A stretch of 64,000 nt of DNA from Thalassolituus maritimus (GCF_900156675.1 NZ_FTOH01000006.1:1-64000); one strand, 5' to 3'. Numbered from the stretch's first letter, positions 42,422 to 53,600 are shown. The notes: generated from the letters alone by a model not told the origin. Numbers and translations: made by a program.

Positions 42422-43459
42422 TCAGTAGTCGATTTTCCAGCGCAGGGTTTCGCCTGCACGAAGTGGAACGATGACATCGTCACCGAAAGGCAACTCATGT
42501 GGAGCCTGCCAGTCCTTTTTAATCAATGTAATTTCATCGGAGTTGCGTGGCAATCCATAAAAGTCGGGACCATAGTGGCTGGCGAAACCTTCAAGTTTAT
42601 CCAGAGCACCGAGGTCGTCGAAGATTTCTGCGTAGAGTTCGATCGCAGCATAGGCGGTGTAACAACCCGCACAGCCACAGGCACTCTCTTTTGCGCCCTT
42701 AGCGTGAGGCGCACTGTCCGTGCCCAGGAAGAATTTGCTGCTGCCACTGACGACGGCATCCTGCAATGCCTGCTGGTGGATGTTGCGCTTCAGAATAGGC
42801 AGGCAGTAGTAGTGCGGTTTGATGCCACCGACCAACATGTGATTGCGGTTATACGCCAGATGCTGAACGGTGATGGTCGCAGCAACATTGTCGCCCTGGC
42901 TTTTCACAAATTCAGCGGCATCCTTGGTCGTAATGTGCTCAACGACCATATTCAGGTCAGGATTGCGACTGACGAGAGGCGACAGAATTTCATCCAGGAA
43001 GCGTTTTTCGCGGTCGAAGATATCGACGTCACTGTGTGTCACTTCACCATGCACCAGTAACTTTATGTCGTGTTCGGTCAGAGCATCAGCCAGCTCGTCG
43101 AGCTTGCCCAGATCAGTAACACCGGAAGCTGAGTTCGTCGTCGCACCCGCTGGGTACAGCTTAACCGCCACGATATGGCCAGCTTCTGCAGCTTCTTTAA
43201 TCATCTCCGGCGTAGTGTTGTCGGTAAGGTACAGCACCATCAGAGGATCAAAATTCAGCCCCTGTGGCACCTTCGACATGATGCGCTGACGGTACTCATG
43301 TGCTTGCTCAGCATTCATTACTGGCGGTTGCAGGTTTGGCATGATGATCGCCCGTTTCATGACCCGTGCGGTCGCCGGTACGGTGTACTGCAAGACAGGG
43401 CCATCGCGAAGGTGCAGGTGCCAGTCATCAGGGCGGGTAATTGTAAGACGATCAGTCAT
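42422..43459 (-). CDS. pyrC: Dihydroorotase
   Basis: A 345-residue zinc amidohydrolase of the third step of pyrimidine synthesis, class II (E. coli type). Motifs: [12 protein letters not shown] (His ligands), [25 protein letters not shown] (carbamylated Lys), [21 protein letters not shown], and [23 protein letters not shown] (catalytic Asp). Length is normal. It is divergent from motY, with 153 bases between; the two are neighbours in many gammaproteobacteria. Confidence 0.95.
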   Translation of the reverse strand: MTDRLTITRPDDWHLHLRDGPVLQYTVPATARVMKRAIIMPNLQPPVMNAEQAHEYRQRIMSKVPQGLNFDPLMVLYLTDNTTPEMIKEAAEAGHIVAVKLYPAGATTNSASGVTDLGKLDELADALTEHDIKLLVHGEVTHSDVDIFDREKRFLDEILSPLVSRNPDLNMVVEHITTKDAAEFVKSQGDNVAATITVQHLAYNRNHMLVGGIKPHYYCLPILKRNIHQQALQDAVVSGSSKFFLGTDSAPHAKGAKESACGCAGCYTAYAAIELYAEIFDDLGALDKLEGFASHYGPDFYGLPRNSDEITLIKKDWQAPHELPFGDDVIVPLRAGETLRWKIDY

Positions 43460-43612
43460 GGTCTCGACCTTGTTCTAAACTTAGGTGGGAAGATAAGAAT
43501 GGCCGTTATTGTACCGGATTCCGGCCGGCATTCTTAGAGCTGACATTCAACTTTTGGAGAATCGGGCCGATAACTTAACTATGAGTATGACTGACAAGCA
43601 GGTTCAACAACG

Positions 43613-44572
43613 GTGAGACGCCTGACGAAGATGTTGCTGGCATGCGGAGCCCTGATGCTTCCGGTGTTCGCTTTGGGACAGACGATGAAGTTCTCGGGCG
43701 GACCGGAGGATACGCTCTGGATGCTAAGCGGCAATGTTTTTGAGTGTCGCTTTGAACAACCGATACCCGGCTACGGTACGGCTGTTTTCCGGCAACGAGC
43801 GGGTGAAGATGTGACCTTTATGCTGGAAACCCGCCGTAACCTGATGTCGACAACCCCCGCACGGGTGAGCATCGCGCCGCCACCCTGGCAACCTTCAACG
43901 CGCTCAGAACCTCTGGGTCTGGTGCCGATGCAGAAAGCATCGCCGGTTCTGGCACTGGATTTTGGCCGATCGAATCAGTTTATGCATGCCTTGCGCGAGG
44001 GGCGGATGCCTACAGTCAGCCATGAGACTTACTACGACAGTGGTCGCTTTATTCAGGTGCAGGTATCAGCGGTCGAGTTTGAGAAGGCCTTTCAGGACTA
44101 CATTCTGTGTTCGTCGCAGCTATTGGATGTGAATTTCGATCAGGTGGAGCGATCGAAGGTTCTGTTCAAAAGCGGACAGGAGGCTCTGGCTCAGGACGAT
44201 CTGGACAACCTCGACCGCATTATTTACTACATCAAGAATGATCCACGTATTACGGCTGTGTATCTGGATGGTCATACCGATAACGTCGGGCGTCGCTATG
44301 ATAACCGTCAAATTTCCAAGCGACGTGTCGAAGCTGTAGAGCGCTATTTTCTGGTGAAAGGTATCGCGCCTGAGATTATTACCACGCGTTTTCATGGCAG
44401 CCGCTATCCCGTCGCTAACAATGCGACTGCTAAGGGTAGGGCAGAGAACCGCCGCGTCACCGTTCGTCTCGAAATGGATAAAGATATGCCGTTGCCGGAT
44501 GACCTTGTGTTCAAGTTGCCGGAGGATGCCTCGGTATTGCCTTCAATCAATCGCCCAGTCAGTGGGCGCTAG
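43613..44572 (+). CDS. motY: Sodium-type flagellar protein MotY
   Basis: A 319-residue periplasmic T-ring protein of the flagellar motor. A signal peptide (MRRLTKMLLACGALMLPVFALG) precedes an N-terminal MotY domain (SGGPEDTLWMLSGNVFECRFEQPIPGYGTAVFRQRAGED). An OmpA-type peptidoglycan-binding domain follows (residues about 175-290: VLFKSGQEALAQDDLDNLDRIIYYIKNDPRITAVYLDGHTDNVGRRYDNRQISKRRVEAVERYFLVKGI; ENRRVTVRLE). It would hold polar-type stators in place, implying a swimming cell. The start is GTG 43613. It sits beside pyrC, as in pseudomonads. Confidence 0.92.
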   Translation: MRRLTKMLLACGALMLPVFALGQTMKFSGGPEDTLWMLSGNVFECRFEQPIPGYGTAVFRQRAGEDVTFMLETRRNLMSTTPARVSIAPPPWQPSTRSEPLGLVPMQKASPVLALDFGRSNQFMHALREGRMPTVSHETYYDSGRFIQVQVSAVEFEKAFQDYILCSSQLLDVNFDQVERSKVLFKSGQEALAQDDLDNLDRIIYYIKNDPRITAVYLDGHTDNVGRRYDNRQISKRRVEAVERYFLVKGIAPEIITTRFHGSRYPVANNATAKGRAENRRVTVRLEMDKDMPLPDDLVFKLPEDASVLPSINRPVSGR

Positions 44573-44595
44573 AGATACTCTGGCCAGTTGTGAGT

Positions 44596-45513
44596 CTAAA
44601 TCGAATCGCGATTTTCAATCAGGAAGTCCATCAATGCACGGGTCTTTGCTGGTAACTGAGCCCGTGACGGGACGTACAGGTAGAAGCCTGGAAACGGCTT
44701 ACACCAGTCAGAGAGCACGCGCCGCAGCCGCCCTTCCTGCAGATGTTTCTTAACATTAATATCCAGATACTTGATCAGGCCTACGCCCTGTAGCGCAGCG
44801 TTCAACATATTCTCATCATCGTTAAAAATAGCACTGCCGTTTGGCTCGAATACCACTGTGCGCTCACCATCTTCCGGTGAAGTGAAGCTCCACCTGTCAA
44901 TAATGCCACTCGAAGAGAACCGGTAGCCGAGACAATTGTGCTGTATCAGCTCTTCTGGTGTTTCTGGTGTGCCGAAGCGATCAAGGTAATCAGGAGAGCC
45001 CACAATGGCCATCTCTATAGGAGGAGAAACAGGAACAGCGACCATGTGCTCGTCGAGGCTTTCTCCCAGCCGGATGCCGGCATCTGCTCCCTCAGCAATG
45101 ATGTTGCTGAGACCATCGTTCATTGTCAGTTCAACTTTCAACCGCGGATAGCGCTTCAGGAATTCACCGAGATAAGGGTCAAGTAAGAGCCGGGTGGCGA
45201 TACGGGAAGAGTTTATCCGCAGTAGGCCCGAAGGCTCTGACTGTGACTCGCCAACTTCAAGCACCGCGGTTTCGATGGATTCTAACGCCGGAGACAGTAC
45301 ATCGAGCAACCTCTGTCCTTCTTCAGTGAGTGACATGTTGCGGGTTGTACGATTGATCAGACGTACATTGAGTTGTTGCTCAAGGTTTTTCAGTTGTTGT
45401 GACAAGGCTCCACGAGTTACCTCCATCTCAGTTGCTGCTTTGGTAAAGCTGCGATGGCGGGCGATATGAGCGAACCAGGTCAGGGATGACAGGAGTGAGG
45501 GATCAAGTTTCAT
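44596..45513 (-). CDS. LysR-family transcriptional regulator
   Basis: A 305-residue LTTR. The DNA-binding domain is LTWFAHIARHRSFTKAATEMEVTRGALSQQLKNLEQQLNVRLINRTTRNMSLTEEGQRLL, and the effector domain contains EPSGLLRINSSRIATRLLLDPYLGEFLKRYPRLKVEL, typical of the AaeR/CrgA-like (YafC) branch. It is divergent from the tandem hydrolase genes with 117 bases between; by LTTR habit it probably controls 45631-48259 and itself. The ligand is unknown. Confidence 0.9.
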   Translation of the reverse strand: MKLDPSLLSSLTWFAHIARHRSFTKAATEMEVTRGALSQQLKNLEQQLNVRLINRTTRNMSLTEEGQRLLDVLSPALESIETAVLEVGESQSEPSGLLRINSSRIATRLLLDPYLGEFLKRYPRLKVELTMNDGLSNIIAEGADAGIRLGESLDEHMVAVPVSPPIEMAIVGSPDYLDRFGTPETPEELIQHNCLGYRFSSSGIIDRWSFTSPEDGERTVVFEPNGSAIFNDDENMLNAALQGVGLIKYLDINVKKHLQEGRLRRVLSDWCKPFPGFYLYVPSRAQLPAKTRALMDFLIENRDSI

Positions 45514-45630
45514 TTGTATAGCTTAGCTAAACACTTATGTTATTTAAAGCGCGTATATCAAATCAATTGGGTTTCATAAGATAGTTCTCGTAGGGCAAAT
45601 ACAGTGAATAGCATCTCGAGGAGATAACCC

Positions 45631-46545
45631 ATGCCAAACGTTACTTTTAAAAACCTGAACGGCCACGGTATCACCATGGCAGCGACCATTAACTTTCCCG
45701 CAGGCTTTGATGAGAGCAAGGCATATTCAGCGGTTGTCGTCTCTCATCCGGGCGGCGGTGTGAAAGAACAGGCGGCTGGCCTGTACGCACAGAAGCTGGC
45801 TGAAGCAGGCCTGATTACGATTGCATTTGATCGTTCGTATCAGGGTGCAAGTACCGGCGAACCGCGCCAGCTGGAAAACCCTTTTGTCAGCACTGAAGAC
45901 GTTAGCGCTGTGGTTGATTACCTGACCACGCTGCCATACGTCGACTCTGATCGTATTGGCGCCATGGGCGTATGCGCCGGCGCCGGTTACAGCGGAAATG
46001 CTGCTATTAACGACCGTCGTATTAAGGCACTGGGTATGGTCAGTGCGGTCAACATTGGCCAGATGTTCCGCAACGGTTGGGAAAACAACGTCAGCGATGC
46101 GGATGCCGTGGGCTATCTCGACTTTGGTGCCAGCGCTCGCACTGGTGATGTCGCTTCTGGTGAATACTCAGTGATACCACTGGCACCCATGAAGGAAGAA
46201 GACGCACCCAACGAAGAACTGCGCGAAGCCTGGGAGTACTACCACACCGAGCGTTGTGCGCACCCGAATGCACCGGGTTTCGCTCTGGCACGTAACCTTA
46301 GCCAGATCATTACCTATGACGCGTACCACAAAGCCGAAGCGTTTCTGACTCAGCCAATAATGGCGGTGGCAGGCAGTGTTGCTGGCAGTAAGTGGATGAG
46401 TGAAGACCTGATGGCGCGTGCAGCAAGTAGCGACAAAACGTTGCATGTGATCGAAGGAGCGAACCATATGTCTCTGTATGACGTACCTGAGTACGTTGAC
46501 CAGGCGGTGGCGAAGCTGGGTGAGTTCTTCAATCGTACGCTCTGA
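45631..46545 (+). CDS. Alpha/beta hydrolase with Cys nucleophile (YcjY/DLH-like), paralog 1
   Basis: A 304-residue cytoplasmic hydrolase. VVSHPGGGVKEQAAGLYAQKLAEAG is the oxyanion/strand-3 region. IGAMGVCAGAGYSGNAA is the nucleophile elbow, with Cys where many hydrolases have Ser, as in dienelactone hydrolase. The catalytic His is in HVIEGANHMSLYD. The next gene is a paralog with the same motifs, so the two arose by duplication. Substrate unknown; they may cleave ester or lactone compounds sensed by the divergent LysR protein. GGAGATAACCC precedes the ATG. Confidence 0.85.
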   Translation: MPNVTFKNLNGHGITMAATINFPAGFDESKAYSAVVVSHPGGGVKEQAAGLYAQKLAEAGLITIAFDRSYQGASTGEPRQLENPFVSTEDVSAVVDYLTTLPYVDSDRIGAMGVCAGAGYSGNAAINDRRIKALGMVSAVNIGQMFRNGWENNVSDADAVGYLDFGASARTGDVASGEYSVIPLAPMKEEDAPNEELREAWEYYHTERCAHPNAPGFALARNLSQIITYDAYHKAEAFLTQPIMAVAGSVAGSKWMSEDLMARAASSDKTLHVIEGANHMSLYDVPEYVDQAVAKLGEFFNRTL

Positions 46546-46640
46546 TACAGGTGACATCGAATAATCGACCGTATCTATCGTAATTAAACCGCACTTTACC
46601 GAACCGGGCGGCATATCCGCCCGGAATAAGAGGAATGACC

Positions 46641-47576
46641 ATGAGCTCTATTCAATCCGTACGTTACCGTAACTTCGGCTGGGACATCGCCGCAGATCTG
46701 CATTTGCCTGAAAATTTTGATGTCTCAGCGATTTACCCTGCGATCGTCAGTACCCATCCGATTGGCAGCTGCAAAGAACAGACTGCTGGTAATATTTACG
46801 CTAAAGCGCTGGCTGACGCCGGTTTTGTGGTGTTGGTTCACGACGCTAGTTTCCAGGGCGAGAGCGGTGGCGAACCGCGTAATATTGAAGACCCGGGCAT
46901 TCGCGTGTCTGATATCCGTTTTGCTGTGGATTACCTACAGACTCTGCCGTATGTCGATGCACAACGTATTGGTGCCATCGGTGTCTGTGGCGGTGGGGCA
47001 TACACGATTCACGCAGCGATCACCGATCATAGACTCAAAGCCATTACTTCCATCACGGGGGTGAACTATGGCCGTTTGATACGTGAAGGCTTCGCAGAAT
47101 TTCAGCCGCGCCAGATGGCAGCCAATATTGCCGACATGCGTACTGGCTATGCGCAATCTCCGTCCGGATCTACCGACGCAGCGGATCTTCTGCCGCCATC
47201 CGTTGAGGCTGCAAAAGCGGCGGGTATTACTGACATTGATGTGCTGGAGGCCACCGAATACTACAAAACTGAGCGTGGTCAGAAGCCAAACGGTAAGACG
47301 AGCCAGTTAATGTCGTTTACCGGTGCCGCCATGGGATGGGATGCGTTTACTAACGCGGAGGTATTACTGACTCAACCACTCATGGTTGTCATCGGCAGTA
47401 AGCCGGGCGGCTTTGGTGCGTATCAGGATGGCTGGGAGATATACAGTCGCGCAGGATCAGAGCACAAAGAGATCGTTGTTGTTGACGGTTACTCACATTA
47501 CGACCTGTACGATAGAGCCGAGCCAGTGGCTGAAGCCATGACGAGGGTTATTCCGTTCTTTAAAGAACATCTTTGA
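46641..47576 (+). CDS. Alpha/beta hydrolase with Cys nucleophile (YcjY/DLH-like), paralog 2
   Basis: A 311-residue paralog of the preceding protein. STHPIGSCKEQTAGNIYAKALADAGF matches its first motif, RIGAIGVCGGGAYTIHAAI is the Cys nucleophile elbow, and VVVDGYSHYDLYDRAE carries the His. A longer central insert (about 165-215) distinguishes it. I chose ATG 46641, with AGAGG eight bases upstream; the ATG at 46635 is too close. The membrane flavodoxin gene follows, with its start 29 bases after this stop. Confidence 0.85.
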   Translation: MSSIQSVRYRNFGWDIAADLHLPENFDVSAIYPAIVSTHPIGSCKEQTAGNIYAKALADAGFVVLVHDASFQGESGGEPRNIEDPGIRVSDIRFAVDYLQTLPYVDAQRIGAIGVCGGGAYTIHAAITDHRLKAITSITGVNYGRLIREGFAEFQPRQMAANIADMRTGYAQSPSGSTDAADLLPPSVEAAKAAGITDIDVLEATEYYKTERGQKPNGKTSQLMSFTGAAMGWDAFTNAEVLLTQPLMVVIGSKPGGFGAYQDGWEIYSRAGSEHKEIVVVDGYSHYDLYDRAEPVAEAMTRVIPFFKEHL

Positions 47577-47605
47577 GTTATATCTACATCAACAGTGAGG
47601 TTTCT

Positions 47606-48259
47606 ATGTCTTTATTTCAATGGACCGGAATTATCTTAATTGCCCTCGCTGTTGTAGTGATTGGCATTCTGGGTGCGGTGGCAGGGATTGAGATTTATCA
47701 GTCCCGGCAAATCGCCCAGCTTGAGCTTGCTGCGAAGCGGGTCTCAGGCTCTGATGTTGGCTTCAGCCGTACTGCGGTGGTGTATTTTTCCCGTTCCGGT
47801 AATACCGGGCTGGCGGCCCGTCATATCGCGTCGCGACTGAATGCTGAAACCATTCAGCTCCGGGCTCCTGCGTATGAACTGGGGCCAGTGGGGCTGGCGA
47901 ATGCGCTGAGTGATGCCAATAGCCTGAAAACTGATCCAATGGCTTTTCCTGAGGTTATTCCGGCTGTCGCGGACCTCTCTGGAGTCGATACTATCTGGAT
48001 CGGCTCGCCGGTATGGCTTTACAGCCCGGCTCCACCGATTTGGGCGTTTGTTGAGCATAACCGCTTCGACGGTGCCCATGTGGTGTTGTTCAATACCTTC
48101 AACAGTAACTTCGGTGATGATCATATCGAGCGCTTGCGTGCGAAAGTGCTGGTTCGCGGGGCAGCATCGTTTGAGCATCGCACCGTCAAACGTGGCCGGA
48201 TGACCCAGCAGCTGACATCCGAAGAGATGCTCCGGATAATAGATGAGGAGTGGTTCTGA
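47606..48259 (+). CDS. Membrane-anchored flavodoxin-like protein
   Basis: A 217-residue protein: an N-terminal anchor (WTGIILIALAVVVIGILGAVAGIEIY) joined to a flavodoxin-fold domain. RTAVVYFSRSGNTGLAARHIASRLNAE (residues about 50-76) is the FMN phosphate loop, IWIGSPVWLYSPAPPIWAFV is the second FMN-contacting motif, and VVLFNTFNSNFGDDHIE is the third. It could pass electrons at the membrane. It has the same orientation as the two hydrolases and is likely part of the LysR-linked unit. ATG 47606 has GAGG upstream. It ends four bases before the convergent pbpC. Confidence 0.82.
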   Translation: MSLFQWTGIILIALAVVVIGILGAVAGIEIYQSRQIAQLELAAKRVSGSDVGFSRTAVVYFSRSGNTGLAARHIASRLNAETIQLRAPAYELGPVGLANALSDANSLKTDPMAFPEVIPAVADLSGVDTIWIGSPVWLYSPAPPIWAFVEHNRFDGAHVVLFNTFNSNFGDDHIERLRAKVLVRGAASFEHRTVKRGRMTQQLTSEEMLRIIDEEWF

Positions 48260-48262
48260 TAC

Positions 48263-50659
48263 TCAGGGACGCAGGCGGAACTCAAAATTTACCCTCGCCA
48301 GCGCTCCTTGTTCATCGACGATAACAATTTCCTGCGCTCCGGTTCTGGCGATTTCTACGCGGAATAAACCCGAGTTATCGGCTTCAGAATGATAAGCGCC
48401 ATTCACATATAAAGCCTTTTTCCCGAACCCTCCCAGGGTATTCAGCAGCAGTTCCTGAGTCTTTTTAAAACTGGCGGGCATCAGTGTCTGCCCCTCTTCA
48501 ATTCCAATGATCCGCAGAGGCTCTGTGACAAGTGTTGGGGGCTCGCAGCCGGGTCTGCTTTCTGGCAACTGTTCTGATCGCCTCATGTGCGGCGCTATCC
48601 AGGGTTCCAGGTTACCGGGCCAGACAGCGAGTGTTCTGGTTTCATATCCGGTTTCGCCATTGAGGTCAGTGCAATCCATACCTAGCATCTGCCCATTACT
48701 GTCCAGCCTGATTGTGAGAATACCCGGAGCGGTGCCGTCAGCGTCCATATCGCGTAATGTCGGAGGTATCTGATCACGGATCAGAGTCGCTGTATGCGCC
48801 CGATGACAGTGGCCCGCCGGCGTTTCGCTGGCCAATTTTCCCGTTGGCCAGCATATGGTTTTGGTTGTCACATCCGCTGGTTGTGAAGGCCAGTCAGGGG
48901 AAGGGGCCAGGCGTTGCTGCAGGCGGAATAATAGTGGAAGAGCTGTCACGGCGCCGTATTGACCGGGGCTGGGCGTGCCGTCCGGGCGGCCAAACCAGAC
49001 GACCATAGTGTATTGGGGCGTGACGCCCACCGCCCATGCATCACGGTAGCCATAGCTGGTTCCAGTTTTCCAGGCCATCTGAGGTTGGCTACTCATCACT
49101 GCAGCACTACGAATCCGGTTGGGACGTGGTTGGCGCAGCATATTCAGAGTTACCCAGGAAGCTTCAGGGCTCATCAGCCAGCGCTTGTCATGGCGCTTTG
49201 CTTCGCGATTGACTTCGCCATCCTTTGTCTCTGGTTCAACAAGCACGAGAGGCTGTACTTCTCCGCCATTGGCCAGACCTGAATACAGGGTCGCTAATTT
49301 CCAGGCGCTGAAACCACCACCTCCCAAAGCCAGTGCAAGACTGGGTTTGCCATCACCGGGAACAACATAGGGCGTTCCGGCATTTTCCAGTGATGCTGAA
49401 AAAGATGCCGGGCCCAACGCTTCAAGAACCTGTACTGCAGGTAAGTTGAGTGACTGCCGCAGTGCGGTAGTAGCGTCGACGGGCCCGCTGAACGAATGAG
49501 CGAAATTCTCTGGTTGATAGCTACGTAGATGTCGCGGAACGTCCCGCAACAGGCTGGCACTGTGGATCAAGCCCTGATCCATGGCTAATCCATAAATAAA
49601 GGGTTTGAGCGTTGAACCGGGGGATCGTGTTGCCTGAATCATATCGACGTGGGCGAAGCGGCTGTTGTCGGTAAAGTCGGCGGAGCCGAGGTAGGCTTTC
49701 ACGCTGCGTTCATGATTATCGACCAACAGAATTGCCGCGGATTGATGCTCAGGAAAACGCTGAATTTCTTCCGCCAGCAGCGCCTGTAATTCGTGTTGCA
49801 GTTCACCGTCCAGCGTTGTCTTGATGACTGCGTCATTGGGGTAATTGTCCACCAGTTGGCGACTTAACAGAGGCGCGAGCTGAGGTGTTGATAAAGGCAG
49901 AGCAATGATATTTTCAAGTTGAGCATAATGAAGTTGCTCCTGCGTGATCTGTCCTTGCAAAAAAAGACGCTGGAGAACTTTATCGCGGGCTGCTCTGGCT
50001 CGCTGCGGATGACGATCGGGCCTCAGACGGGAAGGCGCCTGGGGCAGCACCGCCAGCAAGGCGCTCTCAGCCAGACTCAGCTGGTCGGCGGATTTGCCAA
50101 GGTACATCTGGCTTGCCGCCGCGACCCCTTCAATCACGCCGCCCATGGGGGCGTAATTCAGATAAAGTGTGAGAATTTCTTCTTTGCTGTAATGCCACTC
50201 CAGCTGTAAAGCTCTGAGCATTTGCTTAAATTTTCCACCGATGCTGCGATCGTGTGGAGACAGTCTTCGTGCGACCTGCATTGTAATCGTTGAACCACCG
50301 GAGACGATGCAGTCACACTGAGCATTCTGGATGGCTGCTCTTACCAGAGAGATCGGGTTAATACCCGGGTGATAATAAAACCAGCGATCTTCGTAACTGA
50401 GTAAGGTATTCAGATAATCGGGTGATACCTTATCCGGGGAGGTCGGGTAGCGCCACACTCCATTTTTATCGGGAAAGGCTCGTAAGATCTGATTATTTCT
50501 GTCGGTCACGACCTGAGTAAAGCCCTCGCCTGACGTTGCCGGGTCGGGTATTGGGAACAGCAGATCAAGAAGTAACGGAACGCCAATAAAAACAGCAAGA
50601 AAGAGGGATACCCTCTTTCTTGCAGATAAATACAAGGCGTTTTTCGCTCTTTTTAACAT
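48263..50659 (-). CDS. pbpC: Penicillin-binding protein 1C (bifunctional)
   Basis: A 798-residue inner-membrane enzyme. An N-terminal helix (RVSLFLAVFIGVPLLLDLLF) is followed by the GT51 transglycosylase (DRWFYYHPGINPISLVRAAIQNAQ; GGSTITMQVARRLSP; LTLYLNYAPMGG). The transpeptidase domain has SPGSTLKPFIYG (nucleophile Ser, S-x-x-K) and WKTGTSYG (K-T-G). A C-terminal BiPBP domain is rich in Pro/Trp. It builds or repairs peptidoglycan. ATG 50659 starts one base after the stop of the alpha-2-macroglobulin gene (TAG-G-ATG), the standard pairing in Proteobacteria. Confidence 0.93.
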   Translation of the reverse strand: MLKRAKNALYLSARKRVSLFLAVFIGVPLLLDLLFPIPDPATSGEGFTQVVTDRNNQILRAFPDKNGVWRYPTSPDKVSPDYLNTLLSYEDRWFYYHPGINPISLVRAAIQNAQCDCIVSGGSTITMQVARRLSPHDRSIGGKFKQMLRALQLEWHYSKEEILTLYLNYAPMGGVIEGVAAASQMYLGKSADQLSLAESALLAVLPQAPSRLRPDRHPQRARAARDKVLQRLFLQGQITQEQLHYAQLENIIALPLSTPQLAPLLSRQLVDNYPNDAVIKTTLDGELQHELQALLAEEIQRFPEHQSAAILLVDNHERSVKAYLGSADFTDNSRFAHVDMIQATRSPGSTLKPFIYGLAMDQGLIHSASLLRDVPRHLRSYQPENFAHSFSGPVDATTALRQSLNLPAVQVLEALGPASFSASLENAGTPYVVPGDGKPSLALALGGGGFSAWKLATLYSGLANGGEVQPLVLVEPETKDGEVNREAKRHDKRWLMSPEASWVTLNMLRQPRPNRIRSAAVMSSQPQMAWKTGTSYGYRDAWAVGVTPQYTMVVWFGRPDGTPSPGQYGAVTALPLLFRLQQRLAPSPDWPSQPADVTTKTICWPTGKLASETPAGHCHRAHTATLIRDQIPPTLRDMDADGTAPGILTIRLDSNGQMLGMDCTDLNGETGYETRTLAVWPGNLEPWIAPHMRRSEQLPESRPGCEPPTLVTEPLRIIGIEEGQTLMPASFKKTQELLLNTLGGFGKKALYVNGAYHSEADNSGLFRVEIARTGAQEIVIVDEQGALARVNFEFRLRP

Positions 50660-50660
50660 C

Positions 50661-53600
50661 CTAGCGCGGCTGAACGACCAGCTCCTCAATGGTGCCGCCA
50701 ACTGCGCGAACCTCCGGGTCGTACATGTCTTCAAGGAGCGGATTCGGGACTTTGTAAGTGCCCGGCGTCACTGCCCGTGCGATGTAATACATGCGCGCAG
50801 GACGCGTACCATAGTAGCGGCTGCCTCCGGTGCGAAGTGCCGCGACATAGCGGTCATCACGGAACTCGTCGTGAACCACGCCTGCACTCTGTAGGTGCTG
50901 ACCAATCTTCTCACCATCGATAATAATGTCGGACAGTTTTGTACTGTCGGGCAGGTTCTGGTTTTCGATCTCCAGACCCGCGGGAAGAAGGTCGACCATC
51001 AGCAGGTCAGGGCGATACTTTTTCGAGTAAACCAGCAGCTCAACAATAACCATGTCTCCGGTATTCATGGTTAAAGTATTATCCGTACCGATTTTCTCTC
51101 CCTCCATGTTCCAGTAATTGCGGGTTACGCTGACATCGCCGGACGATTGTTTTTCCGGAGGCGTGGCCCCGTATCCTTGATAGGTCAGCGCCGCATAGAG
51201 ATTTTTATCTCCGATATTGGTGAGGCTGAGGTCGGTAGCATCCTTTCCCCGTAATACTAGCCGTGTAGGCTCAGTGCCGGTCAGTGTCTGCTCTTTTCCA
51301 GCGCTGAGTAACATCAGGTTCCATTTGTCACCGGTATGTTTTTGCTGCTCGTCCGCCAGTTGAACAATGGCGATCTGTTCCTGTGTGCTCAGGTAGCGGC
51401 GACTGCGGATATCTTCAGCTACTTCGGACGTTAACTGAACAGGGCGGGCCTCATCGATATCGTATTTCCAGATCAGTCGGGCCTGTTGAGCTTTGTCGCG
51501 CAGTTCTGAGCCGTAATCACCGATGTATGGACGTATCGGCTGTTGTCTTTGAGATTGCTGGTAAAGCTCAGTTGCAAGGCGATTGTCTCCCTGTAGTTTT
51601 GCAGCGATTGCCAGATGCAACAGTGCCAGACCACCTGCATTCTCAGGCACGTAGGCCGCGGTTGTCCGGATATCCGCCAGTGACGCTATGTTGTGCTGAG
51701 CGAGAATAAAGTGTGCGAAGGCCTGATAGGTAAAGCGGTAAAGGTCGACGTCTTCGGCCCAGAGTTCGCGCAGCTGTGCCTTGTTACGCGAATATTCCCG
51801 AAGTCGAATCAATACTTTGCCCAAAACATCGTTATCAACCTGATAGCCCGCAGACTGCACATCCGTCATAAACTGAGCAACGTAAGCCGCCAGCCAGTGC
51901 TGTTCGTCTGCATCTTCACGACGCCACAGACCAAACCCTCCATTTGGTTTCTGCCGTGTAGCGATACGGGCAAGGCCACTGGCTATGGCATTGGCTCGGG
52001 TTAATTCACCGTCTATCGAGTCTTTCAGACGCATGATCTGTTCGTCGCTTGCATAGAGCCATGGATAGGTTGAGCTGGTGGTTTGCTCGACGCAACCGTA
52101 TGGGTAACGCAGCAGGCGAGCCATACGCTCTTCAGCATTCAGATTTTCGGAGCTGCTTGCAGACACCGCGGCAACAATCGAATCACTCAGCCAGCCCGAG
52201 GATACGTCAGAGTTCATTGTCAGTAATGCGCCCGTTTCGAGTACATCGTATTCGCGGAAGGTCTGGGCCGGATACGGATATCGACTCTGAAGTCCCCACT
52301 CACGATCAATCACTATTTTGCCCTGATGCCAGACTTCTGTGCGGAAGACAATGCGCCCGGCACCTGTTGCGGTGAAGGGGAAGAGCAGTGTAGAGCGCTG
52401 TTGTTCCTGCAACGAAAGTGCTTGCGCCAGTGCGTCGGCCTGCACCGGCCCCGAGGCTGACAGAGTGACCTCGAAATCGCTGCCTTCACCTGTCATATTC
52501 GTGATATCCAGTGCAACGCTGGATGTATCCCCAGCGCCGATAAATCTGGGTAGAGATAACTGTGTTACAACTGGCGCGGCCACTGTCACTTCTTTATCCG
52601 AGCTGCCGACTCTGCTTTCATCAAAGGCCAATGCCATCAGGCGAACCTGGCCATTGAAGTCGGGCATGGAAACAGGGATAACGGCCCGGCCGTTTTTGAC
52701 GTCGACCATGCCGCTGAACACGGAGATGATCTGAACCTCTGAACGTGCGAGATCACCACCGCGAGCCAGGTCTGCATCACCACCGTAGCGGATTTCTCCA
52801 TTGCGGTTATTGTTCAGGTCGATGAGCTTTCCGTACATGTCCTTTGCATCAACCGAGAAGCGACGTGGGCCGAAGAAAAACTCGAAAGGCTCGGGTGTTT
52901 TAAAGCGGCTGATTGACAGAATGCCGCTATCGACGGCTGCCAGAGTCACCCAGGCGCGGCTCACTGGTTTCTCCGATGATATGTCGAGTGTGACCTGCTC
53001 TGTTTTCGCGGGCAGCCATTTCTCAGGTGTCTGAATTTCAATGTTCAGTCGTTCAGACTCTCTGTTGAGCGGCAGGTGAATCAATCCAACCGAGCGTGTA
53101 GGGGTGATTCTTTGTTGAGTGTCAGAGGGTTGTAAGTGGATGACTGACACATAGATGTCATGGCGCTGCCAGTCTTTGCTGACTGGAATATCCACCCAGC
53201 CGCCTTCTGCGGGAATATCGGCTTCCGTACGGAAGAGTAACTGGTCAGCTTCAATCAGGACCAGTGAGCGGCCTGCCGCAGGCGGCGTGATTTTCAGGCG
53301 CGCGTTGTCACCGGCATTGTAACTTTCTTTATCGAAAGCGAGGTTGACCTGGTCCGGGCGTGCTGCCTGCTCCTGTGACCGCCAGTACCAGCGATGGCCA
53401 GCGTTAAAGTAAACGCGTGTACTCAGATTTGTATTGGTGTCGCGAATTTCGAGAAGGTATTCGCCCCACTGTACAGGTACCTGAACCGTCACCGGACCTT
53501 CACTATTGGTGGTTACTGGTAGACTCAGTTCGCGCACATTACGACGCTGCTCTTCGTAATGCCAGCCGCGGTTGTCGTCTCGCTTCCAGCGGGTTTCCAA

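Noticed and set aside
42398-43060. Open frame of 220 codons opposite pyrC
   Set aside because: Antisense of conserved pyrC; translation lacks any family signal.
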